DNA from: Williamsia sp. 1138
GTDB lineage: Bacteria > Actinomycetota > Actinomycetes > Mycobacteriales > Mycobacteriaceae
Assembly: GCF_002095435.2 (NCBI RefSeq)
Contig: NZ_MJEJ02000039.1
Coordinates: 94,663 to 158,662, forward strand
Direction of reading: 5' to 3'
Length of the DNA stretch: 64,000 bases
In this document: one piece after another, positions 1-9,707 of the stretch
How the letters are laid out: each line of letters begins with the position of its first letter
How positions within the stretch are numbered: the first letter of the stretch is position 1
The notes under the pieces: generated by a model
What the model was told of the DNA's origin: nothing
Databases searched by the model: none
What the model saw: only the letters and a program-made list of their open reading frames with translations
Position numbers and translations under genes: made by a program

Positions 1-16
1 CGATGGAGGTATCCCA

Positions 17-1150
17 GTGAAACACGCAACACATGCACAGCATATTTTGTACCTCGCAGTAATTCCGTGGTACAGACAAGAATGTGTCAACGTATTGGCT
101 GGGCGCATGGGAGACAGTTTAAGGGTCTTTGCGTCTGAGTACGGGCTGGATCCAACAGTGAGAACTGGTATCGACAGCGGAAACTATACCCTTGTGAGCA
201 GACGCGGCATTCTTGCGGATCGGATCTTGTTTCAGGCGATCCCGCTTGAGGTGTTTCGTACTAAAGGATCCGTAGTCGTCGACCTGAATCCGCGAAGTTT
301 TTCTGCGTGGGCAGTCCTGTTATATAGACGTTTCACAGGTAAGCGGATCCTTGTGTGGGGGCATCTTCATCCGAGGCGCGGTGCGGGGACAAAAACTGCC
401 GCAGTCCGGAGAGCTATGCGCCGGATTGCGTCGGGTGCGATTCTATATGGATACGACAGCGTCACGGCCGCTCGGTCTGAACTACCCAACCAGCCGGTGT
501 GGGTGGCCGCAAACGCGATATACAAACGCACAGCGATGCACTCGACCGGATTGAATCAAACCCGGAACACCATGATATATGTAGGTCGTCTGGAAATGTC
601 CAAGAACGTGGACCAGCTCATTCTCGGGTACCGCGACTCTGAACTCTGGCGAGTCAATGTCAGATTAGGAATAGTCGGCGAAGGTTCTCTACGGAAACAA
701 GTCCAAGAACAGGCTGAAGAATTCGGACTTTCGGACTCTGTTGATTTTTATGGACAGGTCAACGACGAAGCCGAGCTTGCGAAAATATACGGGCAGGCAA
801 TTTTCTCTTTGTCGCCGGGATATGTGGGTCTCAGCGCAACGCAAAGTCTTGGCTTCGGTGTGCCGATGGTCTATGCACGAGATGCGCCTCATGCGCCCGA
901 GGTGGAGCTTAGAAGACTGGGATTTATGCAAGAATACGAACCCACGACTGCGGATGGACTCGCCGCGGCGATGAAAGTGGCGTACGCAAAGTACATATCG
1001 ATCCCGGAATCGACAACGGACCGAATCGCCGTTACGACCGCATCTTTCTACTCCGCTGAGATAATGAGTGACGGCATAATTTCGGGACTCTTGAATAATG
1101 CTGTCGAATACGGGACTGACGGATGGCCAATCGGAAAGAATCAAGAATGA
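17..1150 (+). CDS. GT4-type glycosyltransferase
   Basis: Predicted GT-B fold glycosyltransferase of 377 residues that would add a sugar to a lipid-linked repeat unit at the cytoplasmic face. The C-terminal donor-binding half is recognisable: YVGRL at residues 188-192, a GEGSLR segment near 222, and a late SLGFGVPMVYA segment typical of GT4 enzymes. No signal peptide or membrane segment is evident. The GTG start at 17 is preceded by GGAGG at 5-9. The TGA at 18-20 probably ends an upstream gene (GTGA overlap), so the operon continues to the left of the window. The acetyltransferase downstream overlaps by 4 nt. Sugar specificity cannot be read. Codon use is more AT-rich than in the NRPS region. 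Confidence 0.85.
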   Translation: MKHATHAQHILYLAVIPWYRQECVNVLAGRMGDSLRVFASEYGLDPTVRTGIDSGNYTLVSRRGILADRILFQAIPLEVFRTKGSVVVDLNPRSFSAWAVLLYRRFTGKRILVWGHLHPRRGAGTKTAAVRRAMRRIASGAILYGYDSVTAARSELPNQPVWVAANAIYKRTAMHSTGLNQTRNTMIYVGRLEMSKNVDQLILGYRDSELWRVNVRLGIVGEGSLRKQVQEQAEEFGLSDSVDFYGQVNDEAELAKIYGQAIFSLSPGYVGLSATQSLGFGVPMVYARDAPHAPEVELRRLGFMQEYEPTTADGLAAAMKVAYAKYISIPESTTDRIAVTTASFYSAEIMSDGIISGLLNNAVEYGTDGWPIGKNQE

Positions 1151-1740
1151 CCGAATCGAGATCTCGTCTGCCTAATAGCTTGCGAACCGCGGCGTCTGGC
1201 GTTCTCAACTGGATGGCATTGGGAAAAAACGTTCAAACGGGGAGAAACTTTAGGGCGGGCCGCTCAGCGATAATTAGTGCTCCTCATAGTTTGACTTTTG
1301 GGCACAATGTGAGTGTCGGTCCCCGCTCGGTGATCCAAGTAGATGGTCAGATGGGGAACTTCCTAATGGTTGGAATGAACGTTCACATCGTAGGACGCGA
1401 TGACCACGCAATCGATGAAATTGGTACTCCAATGCTGTTTAGCACTTGGTCCGGTGATCGAGAACCGCGTGACACCGACTTCGTGACAATAGGTGACGAT
1501 GTTTGGATCGGAGCCTCCGCGACTGTTCTCAGCGGCGTTACGATAGGAAGCGGAGCGGTCATTGGAGCAGGCGCTGTAGTAATCAACGATGTCTCCCCCT
1601 TCGGAGTAGCAGTAGGTGTTCCAGCGCGCGAAGTGAGCAAGCGGTTCGACGATCAAGAGCAGCGTGACCGTCACCTCGCGCTGTTAGCGGAATGGGACGA
1701 AGCGCAGTCACTGTCCACGACATCGAATCAGGTTGGTTAA
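1147..1740 (+). CDS. Hexapeptide-repeat (left-handed beta-helix) acetyltransferase
   Basis: Predicted O-acetyltransferase of 197 residues that would acetylate a sugar of the polysaccharide from acetyl-CoA. The C-terminal half shows the hexapeptide pattern in sequence (VTIGDDVWIGASATVLSGV, then VTIGSGAVIGAGAVV) and ends with the family-typical GVPAREV segment. A candidate catalytic His lies in the DDHAID segment. The ATG at 1147 overlaps the upstream stop as ATGA and has GGAAAG just upstream; an in-frame ATG at 1123 is possible but lies inside the upstream gene. It sits between two glycosyltransferases in the same operon. Confidence 0.83.
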   Translation: MTESRSRLPNSLRTAASGVLNWMALGKNVQTGRNFRAGRSAIISAPHSLTFGHNVSVGPRSVIQVDGQMGNFLMVGMNVHIVGRDDHAIDEIGTPMLFSTWSGDREPRDTDFVTIGDDVWIGASATVLSGVTIGSGAVIGAGAVVINDVSPFGVAVGVPAREVSKRFDDQEQRDRHLALLAEWDEAQSLSTTSNQVG

Positions 1741-1742
1741 AA

Positions 1743-3026
1743 ATGGCTGATCTGAACCTTGTGGGTATCAACTATTGGCCAGAGCCAACAGGCATTGCGC
1801 CATATATGACCGGCCTCGCTGAGGGACTGGCGGGGCGTGGAATTGATGTTGAAGTTATTACGGGGTACCCCCACTATCCGGCATGGAAGACGGACTCCAC
1901 CTTCCATGGGTGGTCAACGTGCGACTTGATCGACGTGAAGCGTCCGGCAGTCCATCGGCTGCGGCACTACGTGCCGAGCCAGCCGTCGGTGCCGCGTAGG
2001 CTATTGATGGAGCTGGCGTTCGCGGTCCGCGTGGTCACGCATCGTCATGGCAATCGTGACGATGCGGACACGATCTGTTCGAGTCCGACGCTACTTAGCG
2101 CCGCGGCGGTTCTGCTCCGAAAGAAAGTTAGCCGTCAAAAAGGATCTGTGACGGTTTGGGTACAGGACTTCTACGGGCTCGGAGCCGTGGAGACTGGACA
2201 GGTGAAGGCTGGGCGTCTGGTCGCCGCGATTCGTTTCGTGGAAGGTTGGGTTCTTAGAAACTGCGATCACGTAGTTGTTATACACACGTCGTTCAAGAGT
2301 CACATAGTGCACGACTACAAAATACGCCCGGAGAAGATCAGTATCATCAAGAACTGGACGCATACGTCCAGGAAAGATCGTCTTGAGGATGAACGCGACA
2401 TCAGACACGAATATGGATTCGGGGAAACCGCGACGGTCGTATTGCACGCCGGGAACATGGGCCGCAAGCAAGGCTTAGAGAACGTGGTAAACGCAGCGCG
2501 CCTAGCACTAGCGGCCGAGTCGAATGCCGATATGGTATTCGTATTTCTGGGCGACGGAAACAGGCGCACGGCACTCGAGGACGCGGCACGTGGCATGCCA
2601 AACGTAGTTTTTATTGATCCTGTGGACAGCACGACGTTCCAGCTGTTACTCGCAGCTGCTGACGTACTTTTGGTCAACGAAGCTGCCACAGTGCAGGGCA
2701 TGGCTGTGCCGAGTAAATTGACTTCGTACTTTGCTGCAGGTCGCCCCGTAATAGCGGCGACTCATTGCGGGACTGGGACGGCACAAGAGCTGGAGGCGGC
2801 CGGTGCCGGCATTAGAGTGGAACCCGACGCCCCCGCGGAGATCCTGGGCGCGGTTGCCAGGTTAAGCAGTGTCGAGGGTCTTGCGAAAACATGCGGCGAG
2901 AATGGTAAGCGATACGTCGAAGCAAACCTGACAGAAGACGCCGCGATCAACAAATTCGTCACTCTCATTCGAGGATCTAAGCAGAAGACGAGTGCGTTGA
3001 CGCAGTCGGAAGGGGCAATGAAATGA
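1743..3026 (+). CDS. WcaI-like GT4 glycosyltransferase
   Basis: Glycosyltransferase of 427 residues resembling colanic-acid WcaI. It opens with NLVGINYWPEPTGIAPYM, the family's N-terminal signature, then VITGYPHYPAW. The C-terminal donor domain includes VLHAGNMGRKQG, FLGDG and a PSKLTSYFAAGRPVIAA segment. The ATG at 1743 follows the previous TAA by 2 nt and fits the family N-terminus; an earlier in-frame start at 1692 would add 17 unrelated residues inside the upstream gene. It overlaps the next acetyltransferase gene by 4 nt. It should act on a lipid-linked intermediate in the cytoplasm. Confidence 0.88.
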   Translation: MADLNLVGINYWPEPTGIAPYMTGLAEGLAGRGIDVEVITGYPHYPAWKTDSTFHGWSTCDLIDVKRPAVHRLRHYVPSQPSVPRRLLMELAFAVRVVTHRHGNRDDADTICSSPTLLSAAAVLLRKKVSRQKGSVTVWVQDFYGLGAVETGQVKAGRLVAAIRFVEGWVLRNCDHVVVIHTSFKSHIVHDYKIRPEKISIIKNWTHTSRKDRLEDERDIRHEYGFGETATVVLHAGNMGRKQGLENVVNAARLALAAESNADMVFVFLGDGNRRTALEDAARGMPNVVFIDPVDSTTFQLLLAAADVLLVNEAATVQGMAVPSKLTSYFAAGRPVIAATHCGTGTAQELEAAGAGIRVEPDAPAEILGAVARLSSVEGLAKTCGENGKRYVEANLTEDAAINKFVTLIRGSKQKTSALTQSEGAMK

Positions 3027-3559
3027 CGTCTCCCAACTTCTCGCTCGCGGGCTTCACAGGCGATGGATACTCCAAGGGCAAAGGCCGAATCGCGCAGATC
3101 GGCTGGATGTCGGTGCGGAGCCTACTGCGATGGTGGTGGATTCCTAGTAAACTTCGAGTCTTCGTGCTTCGGCTTTTTGGCGCCGACATTGGGCGCAATG
3201 TTCTGATAAGGCACAGCGTCACAATACACTGGCCCTGGAAGCTCAGAATTGGCGACAATTCATGGGTTGGGGAAGGCGCGTGGATTTTGAACTTAGAGCC
3301 AGTAAGTATCGGATCCAATTGTTGTATTTCGCAAGATGTTCTGATCTGCACCGGGAGTCACGATCGGCGTTCTGCAACCTTTGAGTTCGACAATGCCCCC
3401 ATAGTGATAGGAGACGGTGCGTGGATTGCGGCGAGAGCAACAGTCCTGAGGGGTGTCACTATAGGAGAACATGCTGTCGTAGGCGCTTGCTCATTAGTCT
3501 TCACCGACGTAGGGCCATCAAAACTCATTCATTATCCGGCAGCGGTTGCAGGTAAGTGA
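3023..3559 (+). CDS. WcaF-like putative colanic-acid-type acetyltransferase
   Basis: Second hexapeptide acetyltransferase of this operon (178 residues), of the WcaF/CysE-like type. An N-terminal amphipathic region (SLLRWWWIPSKLRVFVLRLFGADIG) precedes beta-helix rungs (IGDNSWVGEGAWILN, IGDGAWIAARATVLRGVTIGEHAVVGA). The CTGSHD segment holds the likely catalytic His. The start overlaps the upstream stop (ATGA), with AGGGG about 8 nt before it. WcaI- and WcaF-type genes side by side parallel colanic-acid loci, where WcaF acetylates fucose; this fits the gmd/fcl genes downstream. The C-terminus is unusually short, ending soon after the last rung. Confidence 0.85.
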   Translation: MTSPNFSLAGFTGDGYSKGKGRIAQIGWMSVRSLLRWWWIPSKLRVFVLRLFGADIGRNVLIRHSVTIHWPWKLRIGDNSWVGEGAWILNLEPVSIGSNCCISQDVLICTGSHDRRSATFEFDNAPIVIGDGAWIAARATVLRGVTIGEHAVVGACSLVFTDVGPSKLIHYPAAVAGK

Positions 3560-3563
3560 AAAC

Positions 3564-5021
3564 ATGGTAGCAACAATAGCGCTGTTTAATACCCTTATCG
3601 GGGTCTGTGCCATCGTCATCGCAACTAAAGGGCGGGTTGGATACCTGATATCACCGTTCTCGGTTTCGATGGCGTTGTTGATAGCTATATTCGGCATCCG
3701 GCCGCTACTGATCAGTTCAGACCAAGATCATCTCTTTTATGGCTACTCGGTCGCATCGGGATATCTATCCGCGGTACTGGTTGGCGGTGTGGCAATTCTG
3801 TCTCTGACGCTCGGATACTGGCTTATTTCTACCTCGGGTGTGCACTCAGAAAAGGTCTCGGCTGCAAACGGCCACAACCCCGCGCAGGCGAGGTCGTCTG
3901 ATCCATTGCAGCCGGACGACGTTATGACGCGAATTGGTCAGCTGTCTGCGTCGACGATGGCAATCATATGTGTAGCCCTGGTCATGAGCTGGGTATCGCT
4001 GATGGTTGTAGCTGGTGGGGGGCCTGGTGTACTTACAGAAATGGCCGGCGGTAGGTCGGATGCGACTGCACTCGCGACAGAGAATCTGCCCCTTATCGTC
4101 TACTCTTTGCCTGCGGCAGCGGCCTATGTGGCCTGTTTTTGGAGAGTTGCGGTCGAGCGAATTGATAGCAACCTGAGTGGGGGAAGCAAGCTAATATTTT
4201 GGGCAGTGATTCTTGCGTCACTGGCTCCCCCAGCGCTACTCGGCAATCGTCGTTTTATACTACCGTGCGTAATTGCAGCAGTCATCGCTTCTAACCTGCC
4301 GCTGTCGAAATGGACCGCACGCGTCTCCGCGGTGAAGATCGTGCTGTCGATCGTCGTCGTAACGGTACTCGCTGCCATCCCTTATGTTCGTAGCGCAGGG
4401 TCCAGGCAGGCTGGCGACAACTTGCTTAGTGCGCTGTCAGGCTACATCAACACCGAAGGCTTTGGTGGTGTCTTCACCAACTTCTTCCGTTCTTACGATA
4501 CAGAGATGTACGACTATATTGCCTTAATATCGCCAAAGCTCGGTGGCGCGGTGCCGTATGGACTTGGGCGTGGGGCATTCGTAGATATCGGGGTCGCCGC
4601 GTTGCCAGCGGGTACGGTACAAATTCCGTCATGGTCAAATCAGCTACTGGTAGAGAACTTTGGCCAAACATGTGCGTCCGGGATTTGCCCCGTACCAAGT
4701 TTTGCTGGAACAGCCTATTTCGATTTTGGCTATCTTGGAGTTGCAGTATTTGGCATCGCTCTTGGAATTGCATCGCGAAAGTTCGAAAACATCGTACACA
4801 ACTATCGCGGCCTTGCGTTTCTCGCGATTCTAATCGCTGGTTCTCTTCCCGCGACTGCCGTTCGGGGTAACTTTCCGTCGCAGATTTGGATCGGCCTCAA
4901 CATATTTGTGCTTGCGGCGGCGGTCGTCTGTGCTGTGGCGCTTGTCTGTCGCCCACAGGAGAAGAAGCGACTAGGACGCGTTAGCGCTAGTCCACTTGTG
5001 GGTGGAAGAACATCTTCGTGA
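3564..5021 (+). CDS. Wzy-like polysaccharide polymerase
   Basis: Polytopic membrane protein of 485 residues with about ten or more hydrophobic segments. A periplasmic-type loop at roughly residues 285-370 (SYDTEMYDYIALISPKLG onward) matches the layout of oligosaccharide repeat-unit polymerases. Its place between acetyltransferase and flippase genes supports Wzy, joining flipped repeat units on the outer face of the membrane. The ATG at 3564 has AGGTAAG upstream; a TTG at 3546 would overlap the previous gene and is less likely. Wzy proteins diverge fast, so the call rests on topology and context rather than a catalytic motif. Confidence 0.72.
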   Translation: MVATIALFNTLIGVCAIVIATKGRVGYLISPFSVSMALLIAIFGIRPLLISSDQDHLFYGYSVASGYLSAVLVGGVAILSLTLGYWLISTSGVHSEKVSAANGHNPAQARSSDPLQPDDVMTRIGQLSASTMAIICVALVMSWVSLMVVAGGGPGVLTEMAGGRSDATALATENLPLIVYSLPAAAAYVACFWRVAVERIDSNLSGGSKLIFWAVILASLAPPALLGNRRFILPCVIAAVIASNLPLSKWTARVSAVKIVLSIVVVTVLAAIPYVRSAGSRQAGDNLLSALSGYINTEGFGGVFTNFFRSYDTEMYDYIALISPKLGGAVPYGLGRGAFVDIGVAALPAGTVQIPSWSNQLLVENFGQTCASGICPVPSFAGTAYFDFGYLGVAVFGIALGIASRKFENIVHNYRGLAFLAILIAGSLPATAVRGNFPSQIWIGLNIFVLAAAVVCAVALVCRPQEKKRLGRVSASPLVGGRTSS

Positions 5022-6253
5022 CGGCTACCGACGTAAGAGGTGTCGCGGGCCAGGCCGGCTATATTGCCGGAGGCCGACTTATAGGAGCCTTGATCCAAGC
5101 TGTCTGCTTGGCTCTCGTTGCTCGCAGCCTCGGACCAGCTGACTTCGGGCTTTTTGCTATGTGGTACGGGCTTGCGGTCGTTTTGCAAGCCTGCCTGAAC
5201 ATGGGGCTAACACCGCTGCTGGTTCGGATCAGAGCGGTCGGCGGACGAGACGCTGACGTACTTCGCATTCTGACTATTAGCCGGCATGCCTTGTTTGTTT
5301 TTTCGAGTTCAGTGACCTTGGTTGCGGTGCTGGCAGCAAGTCTGTTGGGCGCGGAATGGTACCTGGTCGCCTTGGTGGTGTGGGTGGCAGCGGACAATTT
5401 GGTAGAAATCTATTTGGCGATCCCGCTAGCGGATGGACGCGCCTGGGAAAACGCCATGTCACTTGTGTTCCGTCGATCGATATCGGGTGCAATATTGTTG
5501 GTTGGCCTTTGGAGCAATTCTAGTTCGGCTTTGTTTTACTCTGCTGGTCTCGCGATAGGTTCAACTCTCGTTTTGTACCCGGTTATGAGGTCGGGCAATT
5601 CTCGTTTGCGCGAGTCGCAGTCGGCATTGACCTACCGCCAGCTGTTTTCCGAGGCTCGATATTTTTGGTATAACTCGCTGGCCACGCAGGCGAGAAATGT
5701 AGACGTATTTGTCGTTTCGCTCTTGGCGACCGGTTCGAGTGCTGGCGCCACTACGGGTTACTACGCGGCGGCCAGTCGGCTGACTAGTCCTCTACGTATC
5801 GTCCCTACATCCTTTGCTTCTGTTTTGATGCCGGCCGCTGTGCGGTCCGCTAAGGCGGGCAGCTATCGGGGCATTGTCCGTGCGACGCTATTAATTTGCG
5901 TGGTCAGCTCGTTAGGGTTTCTGATCGTGGCAGTTCTGGCGCCGATCGCGTTGCCGTTCATTCTGGGAAGTGAATATGCTGACGCAGCGTCCACAATCCA
6001 GATAGTTTGTGTGGGTTTAGTGTTCGCGTCGGTCTCGTCGCAGTTGAACGCCGTACTACAGGCCTTGGGTCACGCGCGTCTCGTGTCGAACGTGTCGGTA
6101 GTTTCAACGGCCATGTGCCTACTTCTTGTGGCAGCGCTCGTGCCAATCGGCGGTGCGGTCGGGGCGGGTTGGGGTTTAACGATTAGTTATTTTCTTCAAT
6201 CAATAATTCTCGCGTTTGGTACAGTACATGTGATTCGGAGGACCAAGAAGTGA
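5018..6253 (+). CDS. Wzx-like polysaccharide flippase
   Basis: Integral membrane protein of 411 residues with about 12 predicted helices and a typical Wzx N-terminus (GQAGYIAGGRLIGALIQAV, then RSLGPADFGLFAMWYGL). It would flip undecaprenyl-linked repeat units across the membrane. The GTG start at 5018 overlaps the polymerase stop (GTGA), with GGAAG upstream; its own stop overlaps the pyruvyl-transferase start in the same way. A second, unrelated-looking flippase lies at 40556-42529, so each polysaccharide locus has its own exporter. Confidence 0.85.
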   Translation: MTATDVRGVAGQAGYIAGGRLIGALIQAVCLALVARSLGPADFGLFAMWYGLAVVLQACLNMGLTPLLVRIRAVGGRDADVLRILTISRHALFVFSSSVTLVAVLAASLLGAEWYLVALVVWVAADNLVEIYLAIPLADGRAWENAMSLVFRRSISGAILLVGLWSNSSSALFYSAGLAIGSTLVLYPVMRSGNSRLRESQSALTYRQLFSEARYFWYNSLATQARNVDVFVVSLLATGSSAGATTGYYAAASRLTSPLRIVPTSFASVLMPAAVRSAKAGSYRGIVRATLLICVVSSLGFLIVAVLAPIALPFILGSEYADAASTIQIVCVGLVFASVSSQLNAVLQALGHARLVSNVSVVSTAMCLLLVAALVPIGGAVGAGWGLTISYFLQSIILAFGTVHVIRRTKK

Positions 6254-7425
6254 CAAACTTCTACATTAGCATCGCGGCTGCTGAAGGTAACGTCGGCGAC
6301 ATTGTCATTCGACGCGAAGTCATCCGTCAGTTCCGCGCTTCTGGATTGCAGCCCTACATTTATAGGGGTGCTATGAGTGATAGTTATGTGGACGCATTCA
6401 ACCTCGATGCGTCGGAAGTTGTCACTCCTTCGCCTGTGCGGTTTCTCGCCGCTCTGTTCCGCGACACGGCTTCACGAGGCCGTCCCGTAGTTGTAATGGC
6501 GCCCGGGCCGATACGCGTTGGCGGCTCTGCCAAGACGAGTCTCAAGCATATTCTTCTAATTTTGGTCCTGTCTTTGGTTCGCCTTTCTGGTGGCAATGTG
6601 TTGACGGTAGGGCGATCTGTAGAAATCGGTCGGCGGTATGGGCTAGTGGTGGAGCGTGCTCTCGCAGGCATTTCTAATATCTATATCGCGCGCGACTCTC
6701 GGACCTCCCAATTGATTGGCGATAAGTCGAGACTCTTCCCTGACTACGCGTTTCGCGGACAGCCTTTACAGTCGCGCGCGGCAAATGTCCCCTCGGCTGT
6801 GCGAAGTTTATTGGTGGTTTCTTTGCGCCATGACAGACTATCGATTGAGGATGCCCCTACCATTGACGCGATAGGAAGGTACGCTCTGGTCCACGGGTTA
6901 GAACTGAAGTTTGTTGCGCAGGTGAGAGAAGATTCAGATCAGAATGCTCGTTTAGCCGCGTGGCACGGCGCGAGTTTCGATGCCTGGGATTTCGGCGTTT
7001 CGCATTCGTTAATAGAAGAGCGCCTTGCGGAAACATACACGCGTGCCACCGCCGTGGTAAGCGATCGTTTGCATGTTCTGATCCTGGCTGCTCGGTTGGG
7101 TGCTATACCGATTATCTTTCATAGACCTTCCGTCACAAAACTTCCTGACGCGCTCGATTACGTTCTCCTACCTCAACGAATCGAGTCTGGCGATGTGTCG
7201 GCCGTATTCAGGACGGACTCCGCCGAACACAAGCGCATTGAAGACAGGATCGTTGTGGCCGCTGCTCGTATGGAGGAACTCGACGCTGAACTGGTAGAGA
7301 AGGTAGCCGTTTCCGCAGGCACAAAGTCGTCTTCGGACCAACCCGCGCACGCTGCACCGTGCAGTGTGGCGGCCGGCAGAGATGCCCAAATCGATGTGAA
7401 GGAATGGTCCCAGAATGGCAAATAG
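6250..7425 (+). CDS. Polysaccharide pyruvyl transferase family protein
   Basis: Enzyme of 391 residues of the CsaB/polysaccharide pyruvyl transferase family, which adds a pyruvate ketal to a sugar using phosphoenolpyruvate. Family hallmarks are the N-terminal [16 protein letters not shown] segment, APGPIRVGG in the first half, SLRHD in the middle, and the conserved [18 protein letters not shown] stretch near residues 274-291. Pyruvylation would give the polymer negative charge. The start is a GTG in a GTGA overlap with the flippase stop. The gene ends 11 nt inside gmd, so translation of the two is probably coupled. The last 40 residues are poorly conserved and may be disordered. Confidence 0.85.
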   Translation: MTNFYISIAAAEGNVGDIVIRREVIRQFRASGLQPYIYRGAMSDSYVDAFNLDASEVVTPSPVRFLAALFRDTASRGRPVVVMAPGPIRVGGSAKTSLKHILLILVLSLVRLSGGNVLTVGRSVEIGRRYGLVVERALAGISNIYIARDSRTSQLIGDKSRLFPDYAFRGQPLQSRAANVPSAVRSLLVVSLRHDRLSIEDAPTIDAIGRYALVHGLELKFVAQVREDSDQNARLAAWHGASFDAWDFGVSHSLIEERLAETYTRATAVVSDRLHVLILAARLGAIPIIFHRPSVTKLPDALDYVLLPQRIESGDVSAVFRTDSAEHKRIEDRIVVAAARMEELDAELVEKVAVSAGTKSSSDQPAHAAPCSVAAGRDAQIDVKEWSQNGK

Positions 7426-8461
7426 CAAGATCGCATTAATAACGGGAATAACAGGTCAAGACGGATCTTATCTTGCAGAGTTCCTGTTGTCCAAGGGGTA
7501 TGTCGTCCACGGGCTAATTCGCCGGTCTTCGTCCTTTAACACGGCGCGTATTGATCACCTCTATGTGGACCCACACGACCCGTCTGCCCGTTTGTTCTTG
7601 CATTACGGTGATTTAAGTGATGGCGCCCGTCTTGTGACGTTGCTTGCCTCGATTCAGCCCGATGAGGTGTATAACCTGGGAGCTCAGTCTCATGTGCGCG
7701 TTAGTTTTGACGAGCCGGAGCACACTGGCGACACCACTGGGATCGGTTCGATCCGACTACTCGAAGCGGTTCGGGTAGCAGGTATAAAGTGTCGTTTCTA
7801 CCAAGCGTCGAGCTCGGAAATGTTTGGTGCTTCGCCTCCGCCCCAGAACGAAGAGACTGTTTTCTACCCGAGGTCGCCCTACGGTGCCGCGAAAGTTTAT
7901 GCATACTGGGTGACTCGAAACTACCGCGAAGCTTATGGGCTGTTTGCGGTGAACGGGATTCTCTTTAATCACGAGTCGCCACGCCGGGGTGAGACGTTTG
8001 TGACTCGAAAGATTACTAGAGCCGTGGCGCGAATCAAAGCGGGTCGCGAGCGTTTCGTGTACATGGGTAATCTCGACGCGGTGCGTGATTGGGGATACGC
8101 GCCCGAGTATGTCGAAGGGATGTGGCGGATGCTGCAGGTAGATGAACCGGACGACTATGTTTTGGCAACTGGTGGTCGGTACTCTGTAAGAGATTTTCTA
8201 CATACGGCTTTTGAGCACGCGGGCTTGAATTGGGAGGATCACGTCCGGTTTGATGAGCGCTACCTGCGACCAACCGAGGTTGATTCGCTGATTGGGGACG
8301 CTAGTAAAGCTGAGAGTGTTCTGGGCTGGAAGCCGAAAGTCCATGCTCCTGAGTTGGCGCGGATAATGGTCGATGCGGACATCGAGTCGCTGAGTTGTGA
8401 GGGCAAATCCTGGATTGACGTCCCCTCAGTGTCCTCGCTGAGCGGGGAGATGTCCCGATGA
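7415..8461 (+). CDS. gmd: GDP-mannose 4,6-dehydratase
   Basis: Short-chain dehydrogenase of 348 residues that converts GDP-D-mannose to GDP-4-keto-6-deoxy-D-mannose, first step to GDP-L-fucose. The NADP-binding motif GITGQDG is at residues 10-16, followed by RRSSSFNT; further hallmarks are [16 protein letters not shown] and the catalytic Y-x3-K in YGAAK, plus [10 protein letters not shown] and [12 protein letters not shown]. Length is normal for Gmd. The ATG at 7415 lies within the end of the pyruvyl-transferase gene. The next gene, fcl, overlaps by 4 nt, completing the pathway. Confidence 0.96.
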   Translation: MANSKIALITGITGQDGSYLAEFLLSKGYVVHGLIRRSSSFNTARIDHLYVDPHDPSARLFLHYGDLSDGARLVTLLASIQPDEVYNLGAQSHVRVSFDEPEHTGDTTGIGSIRLLEAVRVAGIKCRFYQASSSEMFGASPPPQNEETVFYPRSPYGAAKVYAYWVTRNYREAYGLFAVNGILFNHESPRRGETFVTRKITRAVARIKAGRERFVYMGNLDAVRDWGYAPEYVEGMWRMLQVDEPDDYVLATGGRYSVRDFLHTAFEHAGLNWEDHVRFDERYLRPTEVDSLIGDASKAESVLGWKPKVHAPELARIMVDADIESLSCEGKSWIDVPSVSSLSGEMSR

Positions 8462-9429
8462 CGGGTCACCTGCATAAGGGCGTCGGCCTCGACCGCTCTG
8501 GTGTCACTTACGTTGCAGGACATAGGGGTCTTGTCGGATCTGCTATTTGGCGGCAGCTCGCTGACCGTGGTTTTTCGAATCTTGTCGGAATGTCAAGTAG
8601 CGAACTTGATTTGAAAGATCGAGAATCGGTTTTCGAGTTTTTCAGGGAGCGCAGGCCAGCGGTAGTTGTATTAGCTGCTGCCAAAGTCGGCGGTATTCTG
8701 GCGAATAGCACTTACCCGGCCGAGTTTTTGTCTGAGAACATACAGATTCAAGTTAATGTGCTCGACGCCGCGTTGGCTGTTCGGGTTCCGCGTTTGCTAT
8801 TTTTGGGTTCGACATGTATCTACCCGAAGTATGCCGAGCAGCCGATTAAGGAATCCGCGCTGCTGACCGGGGAACTAGAACCGACCAATGACGCTTACGC
8901 GATAGCTAAGATCGCGGGAATTCTGCACGTTCAAGCGGTCCGTCGTGAGTATGGCCTGCCCTGGATCTCTGCTATGCCGACAAACTTGTATGGGCGCGGC
9001 GATAACTTCTCGGCGTCTGGCTCCCACGTGCTTCCAGCGTTAATACAAAGGTACGAAGAAGCCAGACGTTCGGGGTTGCCATCGGTTACGAATTGGGGTT
9101 CGGGTTCACCAAGACGTGAGTTTCTCCACGTGGACGACATGGCTTCTGCATGTTTGCATTTGCTGGAGACTTATGATGGTCCGACTCAAGTTAACGTCGG
9201 CACTGGTGTTGACGAGACGATCGCAAATATCGCTGAAATTGTTCGTGAGGTTGTCGGGTACGAGGGAGAGACACTTTGGGATACGACGAAACCTGACGGC
9301 ACGCCTCGAAAGGTTGTTGATATATCAACACTCCGCCAGAGTGGTTGGTCTGCGAAGATTGACCTGCGGGACGGAATCGCTGACACTGTTCAGTGGTACC
9401 GGGACAATCTTGCATCCCTCAGGATCTAA
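8458..9429 (+). CDS. fcl: GDP-L-fucose synthase
   Basis: GDP-4-keto-6-deoxymannose 3,5-epimerase/4-reductase of 323 residues, which makes GDP-L-fucose from the Gmd product using NADPH. The cofactor motif is [19 protein letters not shown] and YAIAK (catalytic Tyr and Lys), then [12 protein letters not shown] and [10 protein letters not shown], are diagnostic for this family. The start at 8458 overlaps the gmd stop as ATGA. It is the last gene of the AT-richer operon. The polysaccharide of this locus probably contains L-fucose or another 6-deoxysugar made through it. Confidence 0.95.
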   Translation: MTGHLHKGVGLDRSGVTYVAGHRGLVGSAIWRQLADRGFSNLVGMSSSELDLKDRESVFEFFRERRPAVVVLAAAKVGGILANSTYPAEFLSENIQIQVNVLDAALAVRVPRLLFLGSTCIYPKYAEQPIKESALLTGELEPTNDAYAIAKIAGILHVQAVRREYGLPWISAMPTNLYGRGDNFSASGSHVLPALIQRYEEARRSGLPSVTNWGSGSPRREFLHVDDMASACLHLLETYDGPTQVNVGTGVDETIANIAEIVREVVGYEGETLWDTTKPDGTPRKVVDISTLRQSGWSAKIDLRDGIADTVQWYRDNLASLRI

Positions 9430-9707
9430 GCTTGGACATAAGCGTGTGGTCTCCGGGGTCGAAGGGTGTTCCTCGGGGTGTGATGCCGCTATCCAGCGCG
9501 CGGGAAATGCGGACGTCGTGCATAATACAATTCATGGGCGATGGTTTTCCTCTGTCCCTAGATGTTGGTCCAATTGCTGTGAACATTCGTCGGGGGATGG
9601 ATGTCTGCTTTTTCTCGCGAGACAGCGGACTGGGCGCTGGGCAAATTTTCGAGTGCACATGACAGTGACGCATCCAGACGAGCGTGCGACGACGGGAATG
9701 AGTTTTA
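9430..9707. other. Intergenic leader between fcl and the Wzz/BY-kinase gene
   Basis: About 280 nt with no convincing gene. Short open frames cross it on both strands, but none has family-like sequence or a good start. It probably holds the promoter and leader of the kinase gene. Composition changes across this stretch from the AT-richer operon to GC-rich DNA. Confidence 0.5.

Noticed and set aside
9393..9662. Possible small gene of 89 codons between fcl and the kinase gene
   Set aside because: It starts inside fcl, has no ribosome site or family-like sequence, and ends before the kinase start.
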